This document shows, in pieces, positions 1 through 8,146 of a stretch of DNA of 13,020 bases (its first letter is position 1; every line of letters starts with the position of its first letter). Source of the DNA: Psilocybe azurescens (Eukaryota > Basidiomycota > Agaricomycetes > Agaricales > Agrocybaceae); NCBI GenBank assembly GCA_023853785.1, contig JAJIRX010001072.1, positions 1-13,020 on the forward strand. The letters run 5' to 3'. Under the pieces are notes generated by a model. It had not been told where the DNA came from and searched no databases. It saw only the letters and a program-made list of their open reading frames with translations. Made by a program: the position numbers and the translations under genes.

Positions 1-544
1 CTAGATGAAAGAAACAGCCCCTCCTGTTCTTAAAACTGTCTCTAACAGATGATGGGAAAATTTTCAAACGGCCTGGCCCACATACTAAGCACCTCACGGT
101 TTAATGACCCCTAAAACACCTGATTATTTCATAATGGATGCAAACTTCAGCCATCATCACAGGCCTGTGCACAGAGATGTTTGCTGTGCCCTCAATACCT
201 CATGACTGGCCAGAAATATTAGCACAGAAAGCCGTCAGAAAAATCCAGCATTTCGTCAGAGTTGGTACATGATCAACGGACGTGGAAGACATTGAGCTCG
301 TACTTATACTGAGAGATGCAGCCTTAAATTAGAATTGATCCAATCATCTGTATGAAACAACGAGCGATGCCACGAGATCGCCGAGTACAATTTCGATCGT
401 AGCGAATTCCCTACTAATTCAAACTCAGTTTCACCAGGCCCTCTGAGGAAATGCTTCGCGTTCTTGTTTCCTCTTTTAGAGGGCGGTCATACAGGTTCCC
501 AAGCACATCAAGCTGGTGTATTTTAGACAACTTCATTCCCGCAT
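1..544. other. Gene-less left flank
   Basis: No coding frame, RNA gene or clear repeat is recognised here. The short open frame beginning at 451 runs into the tandem repeats that follow and has repeat-derived, unconvincing composition. Confidence 0.5.
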
Positions 545-790
545 CAGTGACCACCAAATATCAAAAGCGATATTTTGCAGTGAGGGTGATCACCAAATAT
601 CAAGGGCAATTGCTTGCAGTGAGGGTCATCACCAATATCAAGGGATCGCTTTTTGTGGGCGAGTGTACATGGGCACTAATAATCAAGGGTGATCACTCAC
701 AATGAGGGTGATCTCCAAATATCAAGTGGATTGCTTTTGGGGCGAGTGCACATGAGGCACTTATCAGATTGCTTTGTTATTCTTTTAAAA
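545..790. repeat. GTGATCACC-containing tandem repeat
   Basis: Units starting CAGTGA begin at 545, 578 and 617 (33 and 39 bp apart), each followed by a version of the 10-bp palindrome GGTGATCACC (perfect at 585-594) and CAAATATCAAG. A longer period of about 83 bp is superimposed: GGCGAGTGTACATGGGCAC near 658 recurs as GGCGAGTGCACATGAGGCAC near 741. The units are diverged, so this is an old or unconstrained array. Two short open frames crossing it are by-products of the repeat. Confidence 0.7.
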
Positions 791-1176
791 CTCAAACTCA
801 ATATAAAAAACTATGAGCGATCACCCTATTATGAGTATAACATATTCTTAGTTCCTCTAGCAGGTGGGCACACAAGTTCACAGTCCTTAATTACAATGGG
901 CAACATATTGCACAGACGGATTTCTTTGACAGTCGTCCCTAGTTACTATGAGCAACCGCTAGCCATATAGGGTTCTAACTCGCACTGAACAATCCCCAGG
1001 GCAGTCCACGGATGACTTATAAAAGCCTGCTTATCAAGTCTAATAGTCCTGACATTGAATATAACAATCGCGATCACTCACTAAACCAGGTACCGCCTAA
1101 TATCTTATGGTGAACTGTAGTGTTCGATTTCTTATCACACAAATTACTAGTTCTCAAAGTATAACATGTATGTTCT

Positions 1177-1404
1177 TATTCAAAGTAGATTCTGATATCA
1201 AATTTGGGGCGTAGATTACTTGGTTCCTATTCTAGGATACAGGACTGTTTATATAGACTAAATAGATGCCTTGGTTTGCGATGATTGAATAGACCACAGA
1301 AACGGAAGGAAATGGGTTGCGTGCTGCCTAGCCTTTGCTGCACCCATTATAATAGTGGAAAGTACTATTTTCCTAGGCTACAGCGCTTAGTTGAAGATAA
1401 TATC
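1177..1404 (+). repeat. Dispersed repeat A, copy 1
   Basis: About 228 bp clearly similar, in the same orientation, to 4484-4712. Shared landmarks in order are AGTAGATTCTGATAT, TTGGTTCCTATTCTA, GACTAAATAGAT, TTATAATAGTGGAAAGTACTA and GAAGATAATATCA. A short inverted pair TAGCC...GGCTA (about 1329-1380) brackets the most conserved core. No transposase-like frame is present, so a non-autonomous SINE- or MITE-like element is the likeliest class, but no target duplication was identified. Confidence 0.75.
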
Positions 1405-1419
1405 AAGTTACCTATAGTA

Positions 1420-1720
1420 TTGAGTGGCGATCACTAACTGGGTGATCCCTCACTCAAGTTGGCTGCATTGTAAATCACAAGTATTATGGTCGGATCTAGT
1501 AGTCCACCATATGTTGAGTTGTAGACAAGATTTCAATTGCCAATGCATTCGGTCCATGGGGTGATCTCCCGTGTGGCACAGTGATGTTTGACTACCGAAC
1601 AGGTGATCGCCTAATTTAGTGGACAGCTTTTGTGATTTCTGGGCACAGGGATTGCCTTTGATAATTAATAAGGTTTCCGCCACTGGGTGATCACTTGTGA
1701 GGGACAGATGTGACATCTGT
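1420..1720. repeat. GTGATC palindrome cluster
   Basis: GATCAC/GTGATC cores occur near 1425, 1440, 1559, 1601 and 1686, extending the motif family of the tandem array upstream of repeat A. GAGTGGCGATCAC followed by GTGATCCCTCACTC (about 1420-1455) forms an imperfect hairpin. A perfect 8-bp inverted repeat, ACAGATGT-G-ACATCTGT, lies at 1704-1720. The minus-strand open frame over 1450-1716 is not convincing as a gene. Confidence 0.5.
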
Positions 1721-2130
1721 TACAAACTTAACAACCATGTAATGTGGGGACATATGAATTGAATAAAATTACACTGATAGTAGTAGTTCACCTTGTCAAT
1801 CTACTTAAAGTTGTATTTTCCTGAAACTTTAGATATATATTTTGTATGCCAATTTTTGCATATGGTTCAGAATGATAGATAGTGGAAATATTTGGCTTTC
1901 TGGCCATATTGATTGATCCTCTAAGGTATAGTTTCAATTGATTTGGAAAATTCCTTTACAGGGCATGAATTGATGATGGCAACAAAATCTCCACCAAGAG
2001 AACTCTTGAATGCTCCAATACTGAAACAAAGTTATAGGAACAGATCAATGCATCTAATACAGCATTTGGTCCTCCAGTCAATGTTTTAAAATAAGCCTGA
2101 AAAATGAAAACCGGAACAAAGCTCGTGATG
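1721..2130. other. Gene-less AT-rich stretch
   Basis: AT-rich sequence with no recognisable gene or structured repeat. The short minus-strand open frame (1956-2159) enters repeat A and resembles no known family. Confidence 0.5.
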
Positions 2131-2194
2131 TGGTATACTGCTAATCTTTGCTGTACCAATTATAATAGTGGAAAGTATTAGTTTGCCTGGGCTA
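2131..2194 (+). repeat. Dispersed repeat A, truncated copy 2
   Basis: Only the core is present, from TGGTATACTG through CTTTGCTGTACCAATTATAA, TAGTGGAAAGTA and GCCTGGGCTA. It is nearly identical to 4627-4686 of copy 3. A short TA microsatellite (about 2198-2210) follows directly. The same core boundary (TAGCC...GGGCTA hairpin) is kept where the rest of the element is absent. Confidence 0.75.
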
Positions 2195-2344
2195 GCTGTA
2201 TATATATATAGGAAAATGAATTTTTAGGCTATACATCTGAAATTACCAAATTAGTTGGAATCTTCATATACTGTTTCTTTCTATAAAATTAAAAACATCA
2301 TAACTGCTACATTGATCCTGCAGAAGTTCAAAAACAAGCAAAGA

Positions 2345-2491
2345 AGCCAGATATTCTAGGTTTTGATGGTGATCACGTGAGGACCTTGTAATAGTCCAAG
2401 GTCAGCACGTGATCTTCACAATAAGCAGTCAAACTTGTTTGATTAGGGTGTATAATAGCAAGTTCCCTGCACATCATAGATGTATTGATTA
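2345..2491 (+). repeat. Repeat B, copy 1 (inverted CACGTG hairpin)
   Basis: About 147 bp similar to 3604-3751 and 3752-3911. It contains GATCACGTGAGGACCT (2371-2386) and AGGTCAGCACGTGATC (2399-2414), which pair at 14 of 16 positions around a 12-nt loop. The copy ends at GTATTGATTA, exactly where the TA-flanked inverted-repeat element begins, so it is the left flank of that insertion. Confidence 0.85.
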
Positions 2492-3601
2492 CAGTGACTT
2501 GCATATTTTTTGCAGTCCAAAATTTTCCTCAAGCCATTTGATGTGACCAACTTGTCACTTCAAACCTTATTTTTCCCAGTTTTGTGGTGTTGGGACAGAT
2601 CTTGCGCATGCAGGCATTGGTAACAATGGCATATGTAGGTATTTATTGAATGGAAAGACTTTTGTACTCCAATGGCCCTCCTATTTCTCAAGATATGCAT
2701 TGTGGTATTCTTATGTGATATAATGAACAACAGAGAACTACCCCAGAGATAGCTATCCTTGCAGGATGCAGTAAAAAACTGTATATTATATTTTGTCCTA
2801 CAAGTGCGACTACAGAACAGTGGACTTTTACAAGAGCTGTGCGCCATGCCCCAGGGTTGTATTTAAAATGGAGTTACCGTGAGAGAGTTAAATGATGGTC
2901 ACATCAAGGTGTACGCTGAAATTTCAGACTGCAAAAAATACAGTATATGGACGTTCTCTGGAACAGCATTTTGTCCTGAAATTTTTACCTAATAATCTCT
3001 AAATATTTTTACATTGGGTCATGGAGGGACTTTGTATACACCTACTGATAAATCTTTTAGGACAAAAGTGGGAGTTTCGGTGCAATATACAACAATTACT
3101 GGGGATGTCAAAATGTCACACTGACAGTCCTTGGGATAGTGTGACCCAAGCCTTTACCAACTGTGTTTCCGTGCATCAAAAATGTAATGCTCATGTGTGA
3201 ACCAGTGCATATTGCATCAGATTGTCATGCCGACACTAAAGTCAATTCATTATGAGGTCAAAATTGACCGGATTCTTACTATTAAAGGTGTATTGGAAAG
3301 AGGAAAATGAGAGCTTTCTGAACGTATAAAAATATTGCTCCAAAACCAAACCAAAATGGCACAAAGTCATGAAAGAAAAATTTTGCAGTCAAATATACCC
3401 ACATTCTCTATCATATTTTGATCTAGAACCAGGGAAGTTATCCAATCACTATAAAATTTGGCCTGAGCTTGTATCTATACTACATAAATAAGTTGTACCA
3501 AAAATTAAGTGTTTTGAATCAAATTTGGGGTCGGAATTTCAATTTGACCCAAGGAATGTCATTGTCCCAAGGTGTGTCAGTATACTGTATGCAAGTCACT
3601 G
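2492..3601. mobile_element. Tc1/mariner-type element, apparently non-autonomous
   Basis: The ends are perfect 14-bp inverted repeats, CAGTGACTTGCATA at 2492-2505 and its reverse complement at 3588-3601, each flanked by TA (2490-2491 and 3602-3603). Deleting the element and one TA rebuilds the junction GTATTGAT-TA-GATTAGACA seen in the neighbouring repeat B copies (3742-3762, 3902-3920). TA duplication and CAGTG ends are characteristic of the Tc1/mariner superfamily. Subterminal inverted motifs TATTTTTTGCAGTC (2504-2517) and GACTGCAAAAAATA (2927-2940), plus TTTTGCAGTC at 3381-3390, may be transposase-binding repeats. I see no DDE-transposase-like frame. The minus-strand open frame at 2560-2847 does not resemble one, so the element is probably deleted, decayed or non-autonomous. 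Confidence 0.8.
3115..3145. repeat. 8-bp inverted repeat inside the Tc1-like element
   Basis: GTCACACT (3115-3122) and AGTGTGAC (3138-3145) are perfect reverse complements separated by 15 nt. They could form a small hairpin. No function is implied. Confidence 0.5.
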
Positions 3602-3603
3602 TA

Positions 3604-3751
3604 GATTAGACAGGACCCAGATATTCTTGATTTTTGATGGTAATCACATGAGGACCTCACAACAATCCAAGGTCAGCACGTGATCTTCATAATAAGCGGT
3701 CAAACTTGTTTGATTGGAGCAAGTTTTCTGCACATCATAGATGTATTGATT
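3604..3751 (+). repeat. Repeat B, copy 2
   Basis: Directly abuts the right TA of the Tc1-like insertion and begins GATTAGACAGGACCC. The left hairpin arm is mutated (AATCACATGAGGACCT, 3642-3657), while the right arm AGGTCAGCACGTGATC (3670-3685) is intact. About 10 bp present in the other copies (GGTGTATAAT / GGTCTACAAT region) are missing after TTTGATTGG. Confidence 0.85.
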
Positions 3752-3911
3752 AGATCAGACAGGACCCAGATATTCTCGATTTTTGATGGTGATCACGTGA
3801 GGACCTCACAACAATCCAAGGTCAGCACGTGATCTTCATAATAAGCAGTCAAACTTGTTTGATTGGGGTCTACAATGGCAAGTTCTCTGCATGTCACAGA
3901 TGTATTGATTA
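3752..3911 (+). repeat. Repeat B, copy 3
   Basis: In tandem with copy 2 at a period of about 148-160 bp, and the best-preserved unit. Arms GATCACGTGAGGACCT (3791-3806) and AGGTCAGCACGTGATC (3819-3834) enclose a 12-nt loop. Each arm contains CACGTG, the palindromic E-box core bound by many bHLH-zip factors. The left arm gives TCACGTGA, and AAGGTCA beside the right arm resembles a nuclear-receptor half-site. Whether any factor binds is unknown. Confidence 0.85.
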
Positions 3912-4483
3912 GATTAGACAAAGTTTGAATCACAAACATAGAGCCCCTTGCTTGTAGTAGTATATAGTTTGGCACACTGCTGTAAGAAGATCCCTTATTC
4001 TCTTTCTCACTTCTCTCTAGGGAACTGCATGGGTTACCTGTAAATTTTCACAGAGTTTTATGTAATTAGTATATAGCAAAAATTTTACCTTATTTTTTAG
4101 AATTTCTTTTTTGCGCAAATCGGTGTAGAATCGAGAGAGCTATACTCCTGCCAAGTTTGAGCCGAAAGTGACGCAAACTGATGCCGTGACATTACGATTT
4201 CTCAGCAGCGGTCATCTAATTTGGTGAATTTCCAAATTTGGCATACCCGCCATCAGTGTTGAGCTCATTGCATGACTACCACTGGATCTAAGTTCCACAA
4301 ACTTGCAGAGGGTATAACTTGGTTAGTTCTCAACCGGTTTGCATGAAATAAATTGTAAAAATGGATACAATTTGTGGCTATCTGACTATAATTAACTATC
4401 CGTCATTTATCCGCGGGTGACCCGTGGAGTTCCCTTTATAACTTTATTTTTCAACAAGATATAAGGCAACAAATATGCTGGAT
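3912..4483. other. Gene-less stretch
   Basis: No gene recognised. A near-palindrome CCGCGGGT-G-ACCCGTGG lies at 4411-4427 (7 of 8 pairs). The rest is AT-rich unique-looking sequence. Confidence 0.45.
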
Positions 4484-4712
4484 ATTCAGAGTAGATTCTG
4501 ATATAAAATCAGGGGTGTATAGTCATTGGTTCCTATTCTAAGGTACAAGGCTGTTTTTATAGACTAAATAGATACCTTGGCTTGTGATAATAGAAAAGAC
4601 TATCAGAAAAGGAATGAAATGCGCTGTGTACTGTCTAGCCTTTGCTGTACCAATTATAATAGTGGAAAGTACTAGTTGCCTGGGCTACAACACTTATTTG
4701 AAGATAATATCA
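4484..4712 (+). repeat. Dispersed repeat A, copy 3
   Basis: Full-length partner of 1177-1404 in the same orientation, sharing both ends (AGTAGATTCTGATAT and GAAGATAATATCA) and the core. The right end stops about a dozen bases before an AG acceptor that precedes an exon-like open segment, so the repeat would supply most of that upstream splice region. Confidence 0.75.
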
Positions 4713-4724
4713 TTGTCCATGCAG

Positions 4725-4949
4725 CAGTACCTTCTTGAGTAGCAATGACCCAACTGACTGGTATGGAATTGATGTGTATGATTCCACTTCAAGGTCTCCC
4801 CATGAACCGCCTTCAGTATCTGATTATCCGCCATATTATGCACTACCACCTGGTCAAGCACAACACTCAGTTTTTCATGAGCAGCTCAACCTACTTTGCC
4901 ACCTCCAACTCCTCTAAATGCTGAAACGTCTCTGCATAGTTGGATTTGA
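4725..4949 (+). pseudogene. Proline-rich C-terminal exon-like segment (unidentified)
   Basis: After the acceptor-like CATTGTCCATGCAG (4711-4724) a frame reads STFLSSNDPTDWYGIDVYDS, then a Ser/Pro/Tyr-rich part with DYPPYYALPPGQ. From about 4887 the coding-like signal moves to another frame, QPTLPPPTPLNAETSLHSWI, ending at TGA 4947-4949. The two can be joined by a 1-nt frame slip near 4881-4887, or by removing 4853-4884 (GT...AG, phase-compatible, but at 32 nt shorter than animal introns normally are). Without the switch the first frame ends at 4917. The composition is typical of a disordered tail; no domain or family is recognised. It could be a real last exon with an assembly indel, a decayed exon, or chance. 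Confidence 0.35.
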
Positions 4950-5369
4950 AGAGGCATAGCATTGAGATGCTACATAATAATTTAGCATTCTGGAGCTGTA
5001 TTCTCTCAGAATTAGGTGAGTGAGATGGAGAAACTGAGATCGTATATGTGCATTCAGAAAGAAAATAATGAGGAGAATGGTTCAGTACAAGCATGAAAGG
5101 GCTGAAGTATGTCCAAGACAAATTATAATGATCCACTGTAAGCTCAGAATATCAGACATTAGTATGGTCAAGGAAATGAGTGACACACTCTGGCATTCAT
5201 CGTACTGAATCCAAACAAAGGGGGTAGGTGCGATAGTAATGGTAGAAGTGTGAGGGAAAAGAATGAGATTACCTATGAGACATCATGGGGTTTGAGAAGA
5301 ATAGAAAGGAGTAAGGTTTCAAGAAGCAGTATTTTTCTATGAATTTTATAAGCATGTATAAATTGTAAG
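4950..5369. other. Gene-less stretch after the exon-like segment
   Basis: Purine-leaning sequence with no convincing coding frame on either strand. It could be 3' untranslated sequence of the preceding segment, but no AATAAA signal was found close to the stop. Confidence 0.4.
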
Positions 5370-5655
5370 AGTGCGGGTGCAGTGACAGTGTCAGGGTGCA
5401 GAGGGTGGGGATGATGTCAGTGTCCAGAAATATTGTAGGAGTGCCAAGTGTGGTAATGGTGTTGGAGTGCAGAGTGCAGCCGATGGTGTCGGAATGCGGA
5501 GGGCGGTAGTGGTGTCGGTGTCCATAAATATTGTAGGAGTGCAGAGTGCGGTGATGGTGTTGGAGTGCAGAGTGCAGAGATGGTGTTGGAGTGCAGAGCG
5601 CTGATGATGTCAGTGTTCAGAAATATTGTTGGAGTGTGGTGATAATGTCAGTGTG
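5370..5655. repeat. G-rich minisatellite, GGAGTGCAGAGTGCGG type
   Basis: Degenerate tandem units built from GATGGTGTTGGAGTGCAGAG and GTGTCC.(G/T)AAATATTGTAGGAGTGC. The AAATATTGT landmark recurs near 5428, 5526 and 5620, giving a higher-order period of roughly 95-100 bp. Open frames across it follow from the repeat and are not genes. Confidence 0.7.
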
Positions 5656-5737
5656 CATGCAGTTCTTGCTCCCACCTCCTCTCTGCTTTCTGGTCTTACT
5701 TTGATTTTTATAACCACCTTCCATTTCCACCTTCTCT

Positions 5738-5930
5738 CCCACCTGTCCTCCAATATCACTTTTCTTGTCTTCCTCAGGGAATATCTCCCTAGACTTAAAG
5801 AGACACAGAATATGTATTTCCAGGCTACTCAATCACACAATAACTATTTATTAGCCTCTCAACAATTACATGAATACTTTTAATATAGCTGACCATAGGT
5901 GTTCTCTATCCCCTTTCTAAAATACTAAAA
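5738..5930 (+). repeat. Dispersed repeat C, copy 1
   Basis: Similar to 6765-6940 over most of its length and to 6146-6235 over its right half. Shared landmarks are GAATATGTATT, ACAATAACTATTTATTAGCC, TCTCAACAATTACATGAATA and CTGACCATAGGTGTTCTCTA. Same orientation as the other copies. Confidence 0.75.
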
Positions 5931-6085
5931 AGTGGCCTGAAAAGCGGTGTCAAAAGTGGTCCAAACTGGTCCAAAAGGGGTCCAAAGCGGTCCAAAAGCG
6001 GACTGAGAGCCGTCTCAAAAGCGGACTAAAGTGGTCTCAAAAGCGGTCCAAACTAATCTAAAAAGTGGCCTGAAAAGCGGACTAA
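5931..6085. repeat. Short degenerate tandem repeat, AAAAGCGGTCC type
   Basis: Repeated units of about 10-13 bp such as CAAAAGCGGTCC, AAAAGTGGTCC and AAAAGCGGACT. A pair AAAAAGTGGCCTGAAAAGCG begins near 5929 and again near 6060, showing internal duplication. Confidence 0.7.
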
Positions 6086-6145
6086 AATGTTTGAAAACAG
6101 GACTCATATTTCCCTTCCACAATTTCTTTCCATTGGTAAAGTAGT

Positions 6146-6235
6146 TTTTATTTATTAGCTTCTCAACAATCACATCAATATATATTTCAATAGAACTGAC
6201 CATAGCTGTCCTCCATCCCCTTGCTGAAAGATTAA
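6146..6235 (+). repeat. Dispersed repeat C, partial copy 2
   Basis: Right half of repeat C: TTTATTAGCTTCTCAACAAT, CACATCAATA, CTGACCATAGCTGTCCTCCA. The left portion seen in the other two copies is missing. Confidence 0.75.
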
Positions 6236-6239
6236 AATG

Positions 6240-6415
6240 TGGAATAAAAAGCGGAAAAAAGAGAACTGAGTGCGGGCTGAGTGCGGACTGAGTGCGGTGA
6301 GCACAAGTCGTAAAAGCAGAGTTCAAAAATCCAAAAGGCAGAAAAAGCGGACTGAGTGTGGACCAAGTGCGGAAAGTTGGAAATGTCAACAAATGCGGTG
6401 TGAAAAGTGGAGTGC
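6240..6415. repeat. Short degenerate tandem repeat, GACTGAGTGCGG type
   Basis: Runs of GCGGACTGAGTGCGG-like units and AAAAAGCGGA, following repeat C copy 2 just as the AAAAGCGG array follows copy 1. The longest minus-strand open frame in the window part 6015-6392 lies across these two arrays and copy 2 and is judged a by-product. Confidence 0.6.
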
Positions 6416-6589
6416 TTTCAGAGGAAGATGAGGACTAGGAGAGTGAAAGTAGTAGCAGTAGTGATAGTAACTAATTAAAAGTTGAACTTGCTTCATACAC
6501 TTTGTACTGTGTGTCAGTAGAAATATTCCACAGAGGTGTGCACTTCTATCAGTGATAATGTTATCTGAATATACTGGTGTTGTCCGCAT
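6416..6589. other. Spacer without recognised feature
   Basis: No gene or clear repeat seen between the GCGG array and the pyrimidine-rich array. Confidence 0.4.
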
Positions 6590-6770
6590 TCTGCTCCCAC
6601 CTCTGCCTTGCACTCTGACCTCTGCCTTGCACTCCTACCTCTGGTCTGAAACCTGCCCTCGACTCCAACCTCTGCCTCCCGCTTCTATCACCACATCCTG
6701 CTCTGACCTATGTTTTGCATTCCAAGTCCGCTTCTGCCTTCTGCCTCTGCCTCTGCCTTCCACCTCCCAA
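6590..6770. repeat. Pyrimidine-rich tandem repeat, CTCTGCCTTGCACTC type
   Basis: Degenerate units CCTCTGCCTTGCACTC(T/C)GAC, CTACCTCTGGTCTGA and CTTCTGCCTCTGCC. On the opposite strand it reads GAGTGCAAGGCAGAGG, resembling the G-rich minisatellite at 5370-5655, so the two arrays may be an inverted pair. The plus-strand open frame across 6552-6908 is repeat-derived. Confidence 0.6.
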
Positions 6771-6940
6771 TGCTACCATCCTTGTATTCCTTGGGAGCAT
6801 CTCCCCATACCAAAACACGCATGGAATATGTATTCCTATGGTACTAATTCACAAAATGATCATTTATTAGCCTCTCAACAATCACATGAATATTTTCAAC
6901 ATCACTGACCATTGTTGTCCTCCCGCCTCTGCCTGAAAAT
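6771..6940 (+). repeat. Dispersed repeat C, copy 3
   Basis: Matches copy 1 with the same order of landmarks: GGAATATGTATTCC, TTCACAAAATGATCATTTAT, TAGCCTCTCAACAATCACAT and CACTGACCATTGTTGTCCTC. As in copy 1 a pyrimidine-rich tract precedes it. Confidence 0.75.
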
Positions 6941-7605
6941 ATTCAGCACACATGGGAGTCTTCCAAAATGATTTTAATGGGCTCCCAAGATGTCCCTGAC
7001 TACGGGGAACTAGTTTTGGAATCCCCAAAGTTGATGATGAATATCTTTTGAGCACGACAGTATCCAGCCTTCCCCCTCCATCCAAAGATATTCAGTTTGG
7101 GTTCACCATCTATGAAACATATTTTTCCATAATCAAGGAGTGAATATGAGTATGTGGATACCAAATTATAAGTTGGTGAGCCAGATTTGAATATCTTGTA
7201 TGTACCCTTCCTCCTTCCCCTCCCCTTCATATCTCGAGAATGGGACTGCCAATTTCACTAATTTTTGGCATGGGACATCCTTATTATATCCTTGAAACAT
7301 TGGTATACTCAAATCTGCAAAATTTTATCCAAGCTAAAGAACCTACTACTTTACAGGTACTACTAATACCTACTCTCACTCAGAACCTGTTTAAATAAAC
7401 AGAGTTTGTCACTCTGTTCACCTGCACTGAAGTACTGACTGTCCTATATTAGACTTGTCTGGTTCATTGGTTCTATTAGCTTTCACTATTGCTGCTTTTT
7501 ACAGGACTCAGTGTATATTATTACAGAGCTACAGCATACAAATGAACAGGGACAGGGTGGTACTAAGCAGAATTTTGCAGTCCATGTTAAGGTCACATGA
7601 GTGAG
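6941..7605. other. Gene-less stretch
   Basis: No convincing coding frame. Two overlapping minus-strand open frames (6882-7085 and 7000-7230) have no recognisable family and no splice-site support. Confidence 0.5.
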
Positions 7606-7894
7606 CATGTCAAAGAGAATACATGCTGACTCATCATGTAAAGGAGAATACACGCTGACTCATCATGTAAAGAGAATACACGCTGACTCATCATGTAAAG
7701 GAGAATACATGCTGACTCATCATGTAAAGGAGAATACATGCTGACTCATCATGTAAAGGAGAATACATGCTGACTCATCATGTAAAGGAGAATACACGCT
7801 GACTCATCATGTAAAGGAGAATACACGCTGACTCATCATGTAAAGGAGAATACACGCTGACTCATCATGTAAAGGAGAATACACGCTGACTCAT
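7606..7894. repeat. 29-bp minisatellite, 10 units, AP-1 core in every unit
   Basis: Ten head-to-tail units begin at 7606, 7635, 7664, 7692, 7721, 7750, 7779, 7808, 7837 and 7866. All are 29 bp except the third (28 bp, one G missing). Each starts CATGTAAAGGAGAATACA and ends GCTGACTCAT. Variation is minimal: CATGCTG versus CACGCTG, plus AAAGAG in units 1 and 3. TGACTCA, the AP-1/GCN4 core, occurs once per unit. In units with ATGCTG the junction reads TGCTGACTCATCA, 12 of 13 matches to the Maf recognition element. The homogeneity suggests recent expansion or ongoing homogenisation. Confidence 0.95.
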
Positions 7895-8146
7895 CAATAT
7901 GCATCACATGTGTAATATCTCAACTGTTTGAATCAATGGGCTATCCGATGTCCAAGGGTTGTTGGACCTGGCTGATATCAGTGTCTGATCCAAGGTCACA
8001 CTTGAGGTGGTCAAATCAGACAAACTAATTGTAGATTTTATTAAATATAAAGTTCTTAAATTAATAGTGCTTGTACTTTGTTGTTCAAGAGCCAGAGTCA
8101 TCACTATGGAGTTTGTGCAATTGACTAGTTCTCATTAAGATTACAT
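7895..8146. other. Spacer without recognised gene
   Basis: AT-rich sequence after the minisatellite with no supported feature. A minus-strand open frame (7904-8104) is unconvincing. Confidence 0.4.

Noticed and set aside
2560..2847. Transposase remnant in the Tc1-like element
   Set aside because: The minus-strand frame shows no DDE-type or helix-turn-helix pattern that I recognise.
2345..3911. Repeat B copies as long terminal repeats of a retroelement
   Set aside because: Copies 2 and 3 are adjacent in tandem and the intervening 1.1 kb has its own inverted ends with TA duplications, which fits insertion into a tandem array better.
6015..6392. 125-residue minus-strand open frame
   Set aside because: It lies entirely over repeat C and GCGG-type arrays; Phe/Leu/Pro/Ser-rich composition follows from the repeats.
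7606..7894. CRISPR-like array
   Set aside because: The 29-bp units are head-to-tail with no unique spacers between them; it is a minisatellite.
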